64,000 bases of DNA, taken from positions 496,001-560,000 of the forward strand of contig NZ_CP040078.1 of the NCBI RefSeq assembly GCF_005280735.1, read 5' to 3'. The notes beneath the pieces were generated by a model that was given only the letters and a program-made list of their open reading frames with translations, was not told where the DNA came from and did no database searches. This stretch comes from Trinickia violacea (lineage in GTDB: Bacteria; Pseudomonadota; Gammaproteobacteria; Burkholderiales; Burkholderiaceae). The position numbers and the translations under genes were made by a program. Shown here in pieces: positions 53,653-61,908 of the stretch; position 1 is the first letter of the stretch, and each line of letters starts with the position of its first letter.

Positions 53653-54612
53653 ATGAATGCGCCGGACAGTTCCAATTCAAAAGCGCCGCCTAGCTTGCTA
53701 GCCGATGCGGCCAAGGGCGCACAAGCGAACAATGCGCGCATTCTGGCGAATCTCGAAGGGCGCGTGGCCGCGCAGCCCGCGCCTGCGAAGAAGCGCTCGA
53801 AGCTGCCGTTCGTGCTGGCGGGATTGCTCGTGATCGCCGGCGGCGGCATTGCGGCGTGGCAAGTGCAGAAGGTCAAGCAGACGGATCACGCGCTTGCGGC
53901 GGTCGCGCCGGCGGCGGGCGACGCCGAGCAGAAGGCCGCCGTGTCCGCGAATGCGGGCAGCGCGGCGCAGCTTGCCGCGGCCGCCAGCGCCGCGCAGAAA
54001 GACGCGGCTTCGGCCCCGCATGCCGCGACCATCATCACGGAAGACAACAGCGACGCCGACACCAAGGCCGCGCCGCTCGCGGGTGCGAGCGGGGTAGCCG
54101 ACAATCGTTTGTCGCGCGCACTGGCCGAAGGCGCGGAGCCCGCGAGCGGAGCGCCGCCCGGCGGAGCAGCGCCTGGCGTATCGACGCCGGCTGTCGCCGC
54201 GGCGCCCGCGATTGCAGCGGCGAAGCCGGTCAGCAGCGCGAAGCCGTCGAACACGGCGGCATCGCGCGCCAAACGCGAAGCGGCAAGCGAGCGTCACGCG
54301 AGCAAGGTCGAACTCGCGCACGCCGCCAAACACACGGAGACCAAGAAGGTCGCGTCCAAGAATGATTCGGATGCCGATCTACTTGCAGCGCTCGTCGCGC
54401 GTACGCCGCCGTATAGCGCGAAGAAACCGGCCGTGCCGGCCGCTCAGCCGGGCGCGAAGGCGCCACAGGCTTCGACGAGCCTCGCCGAGCAAGTCAAGGA
54501 TTGCAGCACGCGCGGCTTCTTCGAAGATCAATTGTGCCGCTGGCGCGTGTGCGACGGCCACTGGGGCACGGACCCGGCTTGTCCGAATGCGGCGCAAGCC
54601 AAGCAGCCGTGA
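53653..54612 (+). CDS. T6SS-linked single-pass membrane protein with C-terminal four-cysteine patch
   Basis: A 319-residue protein beginning at ATG 53653, divergent from tagX. A 50-residue cytosolic start is followed by one membrane helix (LPFVLAGLLVIAGGGIAAWQ, residues 51-70), about 200 residues of Ala/Pro/Lys-rich linker, and a compact end with cysteines 284, 295, 300 and 310 (DQLCRWRVCDGHWG). The layout resembles TonB- or FtsN-like envelope-spanning proteins, though no such domain is recognised. Its place next to tagX is that of tagY in B. cenocepacia as I recall it. Function unknown. Confidence 0.75.
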   Translation: MNAPDSSNSKAPPSLLADAAKGAQANNARILANLEGRVAAQPAPAKKRSKLPFVLAGLLVIAGGGIAAWQVQKVKQTDHALAAVAPAAGDAEQKAAVSANAGSAAQLAAAASAAQKDAASAPHAATIITEDNSDADTKAAPLAGASGVADNRLSRALAEGAEPASGAPPGGAAPGVSTPAVAAAPAIAAAKPVSSAKPSNTAASRAKREAASERHASKVELAHAAKHTETKKVASKNDSDADLLAALVARTPPYSAKKPAVPAAQPGAKAPQASTSLAEQVKDCSTRGFFEDQLCRWRVCDGHWGTDPACPNAAQAKQP

Positions 54613-54684
54613 GATGACGTGAGGTTCGCGGCGGGCGCGATGCCAGGCGCCGCGCGATGAATCGTCAATTAAGGTGAGGTTTTT

Positions 54685-54710
54685 CGGGAGCGCCTGGTTT
54701 TACGCTCCCG
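54685..54710. repeat. Hairpin between convergent genes
   Basis: CGGGAGCG and CGCTCCCG form an 8-bp stem around a 10-base loop, between the convergent genes ending at 54612 and 54853. No T-run follows on the proper side, so it is a possible rather than certain terminator. Confidence 0.45.
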
Positions 54711-54852
54711 GCCTTGGCGCAGTCGCTTGCTGGATGGGCGTTTGCGAGGACCGGAAAAGCGCCGTTCGTGCTCAAAGGTGAGCGTTTTCGGGAGTGTGCG
54801 CTCGGCCGCGCATAGAACCGTTCGATCGAATGCCGCGTTCGGCGCGCGCAAG

Positions 54853-55563
54853 CTAGTGAGCTTGCAGGCAGCTAGGGTAGGGCGCGCGCTCGCCCGGCAC
54901 GATCGGACACAGCCTGATCGGGCTCAGTTGGCGCAGGCGGTCCAGCCATTTGCTGTTCTCCGACGCGAGCTCGTCCGTCGCCACCGGTCCGCGCTCGGCC
55001 CATTGCATCGTGTAGTAGTCGGATGTCCCTTTGAGCGTCATCACGATGGCGGTCTCGCTATGCGTCGAGGCGCCATCGGAGATCGAGCCGCAGCGTATCA
55101 CCGCCACAAAACCCGAAAAGCCGGCGACTTTCGCGTCGCCAAACGGGTTGACCGCAAACGTGTCCGGACACGCGCGATGGAATCCGCCCGCGATGGTCTC
55201 GGCCAGCACGCGCGGATTCGCGTCCGGGTTGCTGCCGAGCCCCTTGATGCCCGTTACGGTGATCATCTGCGTCCAGTGATCGACCGTCTCGCCCTTCAGG
55301 ACCGATTCGCGAATGTAGTTATCGCCCTGAGTCTTTTCGAAGTCGGCCGGGTTGAAACCGGCCGGCAACGTAAATCCGACCAGTTGCCCGAAGATCGGCG
55401 TGATCGTTTGAACCGATTTTTGCTGGGGCGGGAGCGCGGCGGAAGCGGCGGCTTCCTGCGCGTTGGACGTGACAGAGGCAAGCAATGCCGACAAGCACGC
55501 GGCCAGCATGACCGTGCGGCTAGCCAGCTTGGCGCGATGAGTTCGATCCGCGAATTGGCGCAT
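54853..55563 (-). CDS. Exported protein, unknown function
   Basis: A 236-residue protein with an N-terminal signal peptide (VMLAACLSALLASVTSNAQ). The mature part starts with an Ala/Pro linker, then an alpha/beta domain containing QLVGFTLPAGFNPADFEKTQ, GETVDHWTQMITVTGIKGL and GFVAVIRCGS, plus four cysteines overall. I do not recognise it as a named family. It converges with the four-cysteine protein of the T6SS end. Nothing ties it to secretion other than position. Confidence 0.75.
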   Translation of the reverse strand: MRQFADRTHRAKLASRTVMLAACLSALLASVTSNAQEAAASAALPPQQKSVQTITPIFGQLVGFTLPAGFNPADFEKTQGDNYIRESVLKGETVDHWTQMITVTGIKGLGSNPDANPRVLAETIAGGFHRACPDTFAVNPFGDAKVAGFSGFVAVIRCGSISDGASTHSETAIVMTLKGTSDYYTMQWAERGPVATDELASENSKWLDRLRQLSPIRLCPIVPGERAPYPSCLQAH

Positions 55564-56138
55564 TTTATGAATATTGATGTGCTACGAGTTTGCGCGTGTT
55601 AAGCGCGCACTCGCTAGAGTGTGGATCGAAAGTGTAATGGCTCTGGTGGAATCGTGCGGCGAACTTCGCGCGAGCCCCGGACGCGCACGCAGCGCACGCG
55701 GCTCGCTGCACGGCTGTGCGGGGCGAGCCTATTCGCGCCATCGCTCGAGCGATGTGCAACTTCGTGTTGCGAAACCGTAGCGATTCGATATACGCTTTGC
55801 CACCAGAAAGCGCCGCAAACTAATTCGGCGCGCATAATGTGTAAATCGGCACGATTGCGATTTCAGATAGTCTATCTATTTGCGGGGATCGTGAGGGCGC
55901 TGGCGTGCTGCAATGCGGCGTCGTCTAAAGAACGCCTCGGTAATCTCCGCTAAGAAAGTCCAACGGCAGGGTGCGCGGGTTTCCCAAGCGACGCTTCGCG
56001 TCGGCGTGCACGGCATCCGCCAGTGTCTTGATTCGCATTAAATGATCGGTAACGCTCCGTCGCCGCGTGTCGAGTATGATTCGGCTCTACTCCTTTTGGG
56101 GCCCACGCGCTCCCGCATCAACCGTATCGGAATCATCG
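55564..56138. other. Intergenic region between exported protein and H-NS-like gene
   Basis: A 575-bp gap. Only short, unconvincing open frames with atypical composition are present. I see no RNA gene or clear repeat in it. Confidence 0.5.
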
Positions 56139-56384
56139 ATGGAACAGCTCAATGGCGAAGCTCGCGACCGGCTCATTCGCTGGCTGCGGCGCCGAATGGA
56201 AGAATATGGCATTACCGAAGAGGCGCTCGCCGCCTCCGTGATGGCGGACCGCCAGGCGGAGCGCGAAGTGCTATACCGGGATGCCTATGGAAATACCTGG
56301 GACGGTCACGGCGATCTGCCTGACTGGCTGCGCCGCGCCGTTGCGGCCGGGCAGCATGTCGAACATTTTCGAATCGGCGGTTAA
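56139..56384 (+). CDS. H-NS-family small nucleoid protein
   Basis: An 81-residue protein from ATG 56139. A short helical N-terminus (ARDRLIRWLRRRMEEYGITE) is followed by the H-NS C-terminal signature YRDAYGNTWDGHGDLPDWLR (about residues 46-65) and AAGQHVEHFRI. The usual core S-G-x-G-R in the DNA-binding loop is here D-G-H-G-D, without arginine, a variant I associate with short Burkholderia H-NS-like proteins. DNA binding may be weak or altered. Such proteins silence AT-rich foreign DNA, several patches of which occur in this window. Confidence 0.72.
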   Translation: MEQLNGEARDRLIRWLRRRMEEYGITEEALAASVMADRQAEREVLYRDAYGNTWDGHGDLPDWLRRAVAAGQHVEHFRIGG

Positions 56385-56576
56385 AAATCGCCGCGTTTTC
56401 GAGGGTTTGATTCGGATGACGGAACGCCGGATCGCGCGTTCTAGCGGGACAGCCGGAATGTTCTGATCAATCCGCACCGCCGCCGCAGGTTAAACGGCAA
56501 TCGTTCTGGTCTCTTCTGTTCTGTTTCGTTTGTATCGCAGCGCCTATCGGTACGGGTAGGGTACGGGTAGCGTCTG

Positions 56577-57233
56577 TCAGGCACCGTTTTCCGCGCACGG
56601 CCAATAGTTCTCGAATACGCATTCGGCGACGGGCATTCTTTGCGCCCAGCGCTCCATTTCGAGCATCGGCTTTTGATAGAACTGCTCGACGTGACCGAGG
56701 CAGAGAATCGCAACCGGCTTCGCACCGGGCGGCATCTTGAGCAAACCGCGCACTTCGTCGAGGTCGAATAGGGACACCCATCCCATCCCGAGTCCTTCCG
56801 CGCGCGCCGCGAGCCACATGTTCTGAATCGCGCAGGCGACGGACGCCAGGTCCATTTCCGGCAGCGTGCGCCGCCCGAAGACGTGTTTCTCGCGGCCATC
56901 CATCAGCGCCATGACGAGCAGTTCGCCGCAGTCGCGCATCCCTTCGACTTTGAGCTTCATGAATTCGTCTTGCCGCTCGCCGAGCGCTTCGGCGGTCTTG
57001 ACGCGTTCGCGCTCGACCGCCGCGTGCAAGGAGGCGCGCAGGCTCTCTTCGGTCACGCGCAGGATGCGCCACGGCTGCATGAAGCCGACGCTTGGCGCGT
57101 GATGCGCCGCGTCGATGAGGCGCTGCAACACGTCCGCATCGACCGGCTCGCGCACGAAGTGCCGCATGTCGCGCCGCTCGTAGATGGCGCGGTAGACAGC
57201 GGCTCGTTCGGATTCGTCAAATTGCATTGCCAT
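56577..57233 (-). CDS. bluB: 5,6-dimethylbenzimidazole synthase BluB
   Basis: A 218-residue nitroreductase-fold protein. The start region (ESERAAVYRAIYERRDMRHF) and HHAPSVGFMQPWRILRV are typical of BluB, which makes the lower ligand of cobalamin from FMNH2. GMGWVSLFDL and KPVAILCLGHVE are also family-typical. It is last in the leftward cobE-cobO-cobB-bluB operon and overlaps cobB by 17 bp. The B12 context argues against a general nitroreductase. Confidence 0.93.
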   Translation of the reverse strand: MAMQFDESERAAVYRAIYERRDMRHFVREPVDADVLQRLIDAAHHAPSVGFMQPWRILRVTEESLRASLHAAVERERVKTAEALGERQDEFMKLKVEGMRDCGELLVMALMDGREKHVFGRRTLPEMDLASVACAIQNMWLAARAEGLGMGWVSLFDLDEVRGLLKMPPGAKPVAILCLGHVEQFYQKPMLEMERWAQRMPVAECVFENYWPCAENGA

Positions 57234-58518
57234 GAAATAGTGCGGCCGCGAAAGCCGGGTTCGAGGGCCAATAGCCGTGCATATACGTCGCGACGATCGA
57301 GCCGGAGCGAAACACGGCTTCGCCCGGCGCGCCCGAATGCGGATGCACGGCCGTCAGCACCGGCGCGAGCGGCGTGCTCACGCGCGAATAGTGGAACGTG
57401 TGGCCCGTCATCGCGCCGTGCAGGCCGTTCAATTGCTGCATGCCGAGCGCCGACAGACGCGCTTGCAACGCCGCTTGCCCGGGCACGAGGCCGAGCATCG
57501 GCGTCGTCGTGCCGGCGCTGTCCGTCAACGCATCGAGCAGATACAGCATGCCGCCGCATTCCGCGTAGATCGGCTTCGCGGATGCCGCGTGCGCGCGGAT
57601 CGTATCGGCACTACGAGTGTGACCGGCAAGCGCCTGCGCGTGCAACTCGGGATAACCACCCGGTAGGTACAGCGCATCGCTGGCATCGGGCACGGGTTCG
57701 TCGGCGAGCGGGGAGAAATAGCGCACGTTCGCGCCGAGCGCTTCGAGCAGCCGGATATTGGCCGGATAGATGAACGAGAACGCGGCATCGCGCGCGACGG
57801 CGATCCGCATGCCGTCCAGCAAGCGCGGCAACGCCACGGGCGCTTGCGGCTCGGCGAATTCGACCGCCGGGGGCAACACGGCCAGCGGCGTCGAGGCGAG
57901 CGCATCGGCGGCGCGCTCGAGACGCGCGTCGAGGTCGCTGATTTCGCCGGCCGTATGCAAGCCGAGATGCCGCTCGGGCAATTCGATTTCGCTCGTGCTC
58001 GCGATATAGCCGAGCCAGCGCATGCCTTGCGGCACCGCCTCTTCGAGCATGCGCGCGTGGCGCTCCGAACCGACGCGATTGGCGAACACGCCAAAAAACG
58101 GCACCTGTGGCCGGAAATTTGCGAGGCCGAAGGCGATGGCGCCGAACGTCTGCGCCATTGCCTTCGCGCCGATCACGGCGGCCACGGGCACGCCGAACGC
58201 GGTCGCGAGATCGGCGCTCGACGGCGTCCCGTCGTAAAGACCCATCACGCCTTCGATCAGAATCAGATCCGCTTCGCGCGCGGCCTCGGCGAGCAGTTGC
58301 CGGCACCCGTTTTCGCCGACCATCCACAAGTCGAGCGATTCGACCGGCGCGCCGCTCGCGTGCGCGAGGATCATCGGGTCCAGAAAATCGGGGCCGGTCT
58401 TGAAGACGCGTACGCGCCGTCCTTGCCGCCGATGGAGCCGCGCGAGCCCCGCCGTGATGGTGGTCTTGCCTTGGCCCGAAGCCGGTGCGCTGATGAACAG
58501 CGCGGGACACGCGGACAT
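57217..58518 (-). CDS. cobB: Cobyrinic acid a,c-diamide synthase CobB (CbiA)
   Basis: A 433-residue ATP-dependent amidotransferase. The N-terminal P-loop-type motif ISAPASGQGKTTITAGLARL and VFKTGPDFLDPMIL are diagnostic. The C-terminal class-I glutamine amidotransferase domain has the nucleophile Cys in KPIYAECGGMLYL and closing His-region GHTFHYSR. It amidates the a and c side chains of cobyrinic acid. Neighbours are cobO upstream (3-bp gap) and bluB downstream. Confidence 0.97.
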   Translation of the reverse strand: MSACPALFISAPASGQGKTTITAGLARLHRRQGRRVRVFKTGPDFLDPMILAHASGAPVESLDLWMVGENGCRQLLAEAAREADLILIEGVMGLYDGTPSSADLATAFGVPVAAVIGAKAMAQTFGAIAFGLANFRPQVPFFGVFANRVGSERHARMLEEAVPQGMRWLGYIASTSEIELPERHLGLHTAGEISDLDARLERAADALASTPLAVLPPAVEFAEPQAPVALPRLLDGMRIAVARDAAFSFIYPANIRLLEALGANVRYFSPLADEPVPDASDALYLPGGYPELHAQALAGHTRSADTIRAHAASAKPIYAECGGMLYLLDALTDSAGTTTPMLGLVPGQAALQARLSALGMQQLNGLHGAMTGHTFHYSRVSTPLAPVLTAVHPHSGAPGEAVFRSGSIVATYMHGYWPSNPAFAAALFHGNAI

Positions 58519-58521
58519 CGT

Positions 58522-59124
58522 TTAGAACTCCACGCCGCGCTGCGCCTTCACGCCTTGCTCGCGATACGGATGCTTGACGAGCCGCATTTCGGTGACGAGA
58601 TCGGCCGCTTCGATCAGCGCGTCGGGCGCATGCCGTCCCGTCACCACGACGTGCAGCATCTCGGGCCGCGACGTGAGCACGCCGAGCACTTCGTCGAGCG
58701 GCAGGTATTCGTACTTCAGCACCGTATTGAGCTCGTCGAGAACGACCATCTGGTAGTCGCCGCTTTCGATCATCCGGCGCGCCTCGTCCCAGCCTTTGCG
58801 CGCGGTGGCGACGTCGGCGTCGCGGTTCTGCGTATTCCACGTGTAGCCGTCGCCCATCGTGACGAAATCGCAGTTCGCCTGAGCGCCGAGGAAGTCGCGC
58901 TCCGACGTGTGCAGCGCACCCTTGATGAATTGCACGACGCCCAGCCGCATGCCGTGCCCGAGCACGCGCACGGCCATGCCGAACGCGGCCGTGCTCTTGC
59001 CCTTGCCGGTGCCGGTGTTGACGATCAAGAGGCCCTTTTCGACAGTGGCGGCGGCCTGCTTTTTCTCGTGGCCTTCGCGGCGCCGCTGGGTCATGCGTTG
59101 GTGCGATTCGGGATCGGTTTTCAT
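58522..59124 (-). CDS. cobO: Corrinoid adenosyltransferase CobO
   Basis: A 200-residue protein starting at ATG 59124 (MKTDPESHQRMTQ). The P-loop GTGKGKSTAAFGMAVR and VQFIKGALHTSERDFL, TWNTQNRDADVATARKGWDE are typical CobO/BtuR sequences. It adenosylates cob(I)yrinic acid a,c-diamide. It overlaps cobE by 4 bp. The longer frame upstream is a shadow of cobE. Confidence 0.97.
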   Translation of the reverse strand: MKTDPESHQRMTQRRREGHEKKQAAATVEKGLLIVNTGTGKGKSTAAFGMAVRVLGHGMRLGVVQFIKGALHTSERDFLGAQANCDFVTMGDGYTWNTQNRDADVATARKGWDEARRMIESGDYQMVVLDELNTVLKYEYLPLDEVLGVLTSRPEMLHVVVTGRHAPDALIEAADLVTEMRLVKHPYREQGVKAQRGVEF

Positions 59125-59528
59125 CGAGTGTCCTGGTCGTGTGTTTCGTGCGTGGCGACGGCTGCCGTCACCCCATCGCGTACGGTCTTGCCGACGATGA
59201 GCCGCCCGCCTCGCGACGCGAGCAGCGCGCACGGCTCGCAGACGCCGTCGACGCCGAGATGCGCGAGCGCCGCGGGCGAAGGCGTGAGCGTGAGTGTCGC
59301 GGCAAGCGCCTCGATCTGCGCGCGCGTGAAAACCTCGAGCGGCAAGCCGTGCCGCGCGCAAAACGCGACGAGCCCCGGCTCTTGCGCTTTCGCATCGATC
59401 GTCGCGACTGCGCGGACGTCGTCGAGCGAATGCGCGCCGAGCGCGGCGCGGACGGCGGCGTCGATCTGTTCGGCCGACGCGAAGCGCCGGCAGCCGATGC
59501 CGAGCGTGAGCGGCTTATGCGATTGCAT
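59121..59528 (-). CDS. cobE: Cobalamin biosynthesis protein CobE (CbiG C-terminal type)
   Basis: A 135-residue protein from ATG 59528 (MQSHKPLTLGIGCRR). Family-typical parts are LGIGCRRFASAEQIDAAVRA, VATIDAKAQEPGLVAFC, and GVCEPCALLAS. In aerobic-pathway organisms CobE is a separate short protein equivalent to the CbiG C-terminus. The in-frame ATG 21 codons upstream is less likely. It is first in the leftward operon. Confidence 0.88.
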   Translation of the reverse strand: MQSHKPLTLGIGCRRFASAEQIDAAVRAALGAHSLDDVRAVATIDAKAQEPGLVAFCARHGLPLEVFTRAQIEALAATLTLTPSPAALAHLGVDGVCEPCALLASRGGRLIVGKTVRDGVTAAVATHETHDQDTR

Positions 59529-59707
59529 CAGACGTGGCGGTGACAAGCAAGGCGAGAATGAACGCGTGGAAAGGTGCGGAAAAGGTGCCAAAAAACGCGC
59601 GCATACGATAGCACAGGCCTATTCGTTGGATACGACAAGTAAAAGCTCGCGTGTCGCGCGGCATCTCGTAGTACGTAAAGCGCCTGCATCACGCACTAAG
59701 TTTCCTC

Positions 59708-59736
59708 TTGACGTATTACGCGTAACGTAATACTGT
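59708..59736 (+). promoter_or_regulatory. higBA promoter with palindromic operator
   Basis: TTGACG (59708-59713) and TACTGT (59731-59736) are 17 bp apart. Almost the whole spacer is a perfect inverted repeat, GTATTACG-CGTAA-CGTAATAC (59713-59733), a likely site for HigA autorepression. Confidence 0.7.
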
Positions 59737-59743
59737 GGGCGTT

Positions 59744-60022
59744 ATGATTAAGTCCTTCCGATGCAAAGACACCGAAGCCCTTTACGCCGGCAAATCGCCG
59801 AAACGCTTTCGTGCAATTGAGGCGGTTGCGATACGCAAGCTTCAGATGCTGGAGGCGGCCAAGGAACTGAAAGATCTACGCTCACCGCCTGGCAACCAAC
59901 TCGAGGCGCTCAAAGGCGACCGGCGCGGCCAGTGCAGCATCCGCATCAACGGTCAATGGCGTTTGTGTTTCGTATGGACGGACGACGGTGCGACCGAGAT
60001 CGAAATCGTCGACTACCACTGA
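59744..60022 (+). CDS. higB: HigB-type toxin (RelE superfamily)
   Basis: A 92-residue toxin from ATG 59744; a GTG nine bases earlier is possible. The HigB signature is clear: KRFRAIEAVAIRKLQMLEAA, LRSPPGNQLEALKGDRRGQC and SIRINGQWRLCFVW. It cleaves ribosome-bound mRNA. The toxin precedes its antitoxin, as is usual for higBA. It sits between two cobalamin operons, suggesting insertion. Confidence 0.95.
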   Translation: MIKSFRCKDTEALYAGKSPKRFRAIEAVAIRKLQMLEAAKELKDLRSPPGNQLEALKGDRRGQCSIRINGQWRLCFVWTDDGATEIEIVDYH

Positions 60023-60034
60023 AAAGGAGTTCAT

Positions 60035-60337
60035 ATGGTCAAGAACGGAATGCGCCCGGTACACCCGGGCGAAATCCTGCGGGAGGAATATCTGGTTCCG
60101 CTGGAAATGAGCGTGAATGCGCTCGCGCTGGCACTGAACGTGCCAGCAACGCGACTTCACGAGATCGTGAAGGAACGGCGTGGCATCACTGCCGACACCG
60201 CGTACCGGCTTGCGCGTTACTTCGATTCGACGCCCGAATTCTGGCTGAACCTGCAAGCCGCGTATGACCTTAAGACGCTGTCGACGCGGGCCGAGATTGA
60301 TCGCAAGGTCGAGCCTCGCGAGGCAGCGCATCCATGA
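60035..60337 (+). CDS. higA: HigA-type antitoxin (XRE/HTH family)
   Basis: A 100-residue antitoxin 12 bp after higB. It begins with the typical RPVHPGEILREEYL, followed by the helix-turn-helix (NALALALNVPATRLHEIVKE) and TPEFWLNLQAAYDL. It binds HigB and probably the palindrome at 59713-59733. Confidence 0.96.
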   Translation: MVKNGMRPVHPGEILREEYLVPLEMSVNALALALNVPATRLHEIVKERRGITADTAYRLARYFDSTPEFWLNLQAAYDLKTLSTRAEIDRKVEPREAAHP

Positions 60338-60385
60338 TCGAGTCGGGCCTGACCGACTGGTCATGACGTTGTCCTGGGCTTCGCC

Positions 60386-60414
60386 TTGACGCTAAGCAAT
60401 GGCACGCCTACACT
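60386..60414 (+). promoter_or_regulatory. Promoter upstream of the cobalamin riboswitch
   Basis: TTGACG (60386-60391) and TACACT (60409-60414) have an ideal 17-bp spacer. Transcription would start about 60421, just before the riboswitch. Confidence 0.6.
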
Positions 60415-60424
60415 CCCACGCACT

Positions 60425-60665
60425 TTGGTGCTCGTATGCGCGCTCATCGCGCATGCAGTTAAACGGGAAACAGGGCGCGAAGCCGCATCGGCCGAGCCAA
60501 CCTGTGCTGCCCCCGCAACGGTAAGCGAAGGCATCGCGCCACGCGATGCAGAGCCGACTTCAATGTGTGCACGCAAGGCCGTGCCCACATTAGCCACTGC
60601 GCGAGAAATGCCTCGTGCGGGAAGGTGAAGCGGCGCTTTCGCCAGCCCGGATACCGGCCAGAGCA
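60425..60665 (+). promoter_or_regulatory. Cobalamin (B12) riboswitch
   Basis: The conserved elements occur in order: TTTGGTGCTCG, then TTAAACGGGAA, CTGCCCCCGCAACGGTAA, AGCCACTG, GGGAAGG and the B12-box form AGCCCGGATACCGGCC (60643-60658). It precedes the cobalt transporter-cobW-cobN operon and should turn it off when adenosylcobalamin is abundant. About 170 bp remain to the start codon for the expression platform. Confidence 0.95.
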
Positions 60666-60831
60666 AGGGGTTGGCGCCGCGGGGATGCGGCGTTACTGCC
60701 ACGAACCGCACCGCGCTTTCCCGCTGACGTGACGATGTTGTGACGATCGATGCTTCGCACGCGGGGTTTTTCGCCGGTGCTGTTCGTGTTGGCAATCTGT
60801 GTGTTTGTCGACCGTTCAAAAAGGGGCGATC

Positions 60832-61893
60832 GTGCTCAAGTCTGTTTCCCAGTTGTTCAATGACAGTCCGACGGAATTACGCGGCAAGATCGTCGGGATC
60901 TACATTGTGTTGATTGCGTTCAATATCGGTGCGTGGATCTGGGCCTTCGCGGCTTTTCACGGCCATCCGGTGCTGCTCGGCACCGCGCTGCTCGCCTATA
61001 CGTTCGGTTTGCGCCATGCGGTCGATGCGGACCACATCGCCGCGATCGACAACGTCACGCGCAAGCTGCTGCAGGAAAAACGCAATCCGCTCGGCGTCGG
61101 CTTCTTCTTTTCGCTCGGGCATTCGACGGTGGTGATCGTGATGACGGTCGTGGTGGCGATGACGACGGCGTCGCTGTCGAACCACTTTTCCGATCTGAAA
61201 GATATCGGCGGCGTGATCAGCACTTGCGTATCCGCATTCTTCCTGTTCGTGCTCGCAGCGGCGAACCTCGTCGTGCTGCGAGGCGTGTACCGTACGTTCC
61301 GCGCCGTGCAGCGCGGCGAGCCGCTCGTCGAGGAGGATCTCGATCTGCTGCTCGGCAATCGCGGCTTTCTCGCGCGCATTTTCAAGCCGCTGTTCAAGCT
61401 CGCTTCGCGAAGCTGGCACATGTACCCGATCGGCTTTCTGTTCGGGCTGGGTTTCGATACGGCCACCGAGATCGCGTTGTTCGGTATTTCTGCGACGCAG
61501 GTATCGAGCGGCGTGTCGTTCTGGGCGGTGTTGGTGCTGCCGGTGCTGTTTACCGCGGGCATGTCGCTCATCGACACGACCGACGGCATCCTGATGATGG
61601 GCGCCTACCGGTGGGCGTTCGTGCGTCCGATCCGCAAGATCTACTACAACATGACGATTACGTTCGTGTCGGTGCTGGTGGCCGTGTTGATCGGCGGTAT
61701 CGAATCGCTGGCACTCGTCGCCGACAAGCTCGATTTGAAGGGACCGTTCTGGGATTTCATCGGTACGCTGTCCGACAATTTCGGCACGCTCGGCTATATC
61801 GTCATCGGTCTTTTCTTTGTGAGCTGGATCGTGTCCGCGCTCGTGTATCGCTTGAAGCGCTACGACGAGATCGACGTCACGGTGTCCACCTGA
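60832..61893 (+). CDS. Nickel/cobalt transporter, NiCoT (HoxN/NixA) family, probably cobalt
   Basis: A 353-residue membrane transporter. The start is GTG 60832, 5 bases after AAGGGG; a more distal GTG is less likely. Signature RHAVDADHIAAIDN (metal-binding helix II) and LGFDTATEIALFG identify the NiCoT family; about eight membrane helices are visible. The B12 riboswitch upstream and cobW-cobN downstream argue for cobalt as substrate. Confidence 0.95.
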   Translation: MLKSVSQLFNDSPTELRGKIVGIYIVLIAFNIGAWIWAFAAFHGHPVLLGTALLAYTFGLRHAVDADHIAAIDNVTRKLLQEKRNPLGVGFFFSLGHSTVVIVMTVVVAMTTASLSNHFSDLKDIGGVISTCVSAFFLFVLAAANLVVLRGVYRTFRAVQRGEPLVEEDLDLLLGNRGFLARIFKPLFKLASRSWHMYPIGFLFGLGFDTATEIALFGISATQVSSGVSFWAVLVLPVLFTAGMSLIDTTDGILMMGAYRWAFVRPIRKIYYNMTITFVSVLVAVLIGGIESLALVADKLDLKGPFWDFIGTLSDNFGTLGYIVIGLFFVSWIVSALVYRLKRYDEIDVTVST

Positions 61894-61908
61894 TCTGGAG
61901 TCAGCAGA

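Noticed and set aside
55621..55953. A 110-codon frame in the gap before the H-NS-like gene
   Set aside because: Cys/Ser/Arg-rich sequence with no family features or convincing start site.
56549..56570. Short repeated GGTACGGGTAG-like sequence downstream of bluB
   Set aside because: Only two copies of about 10 bp with no symmetry or context pointing to a function.
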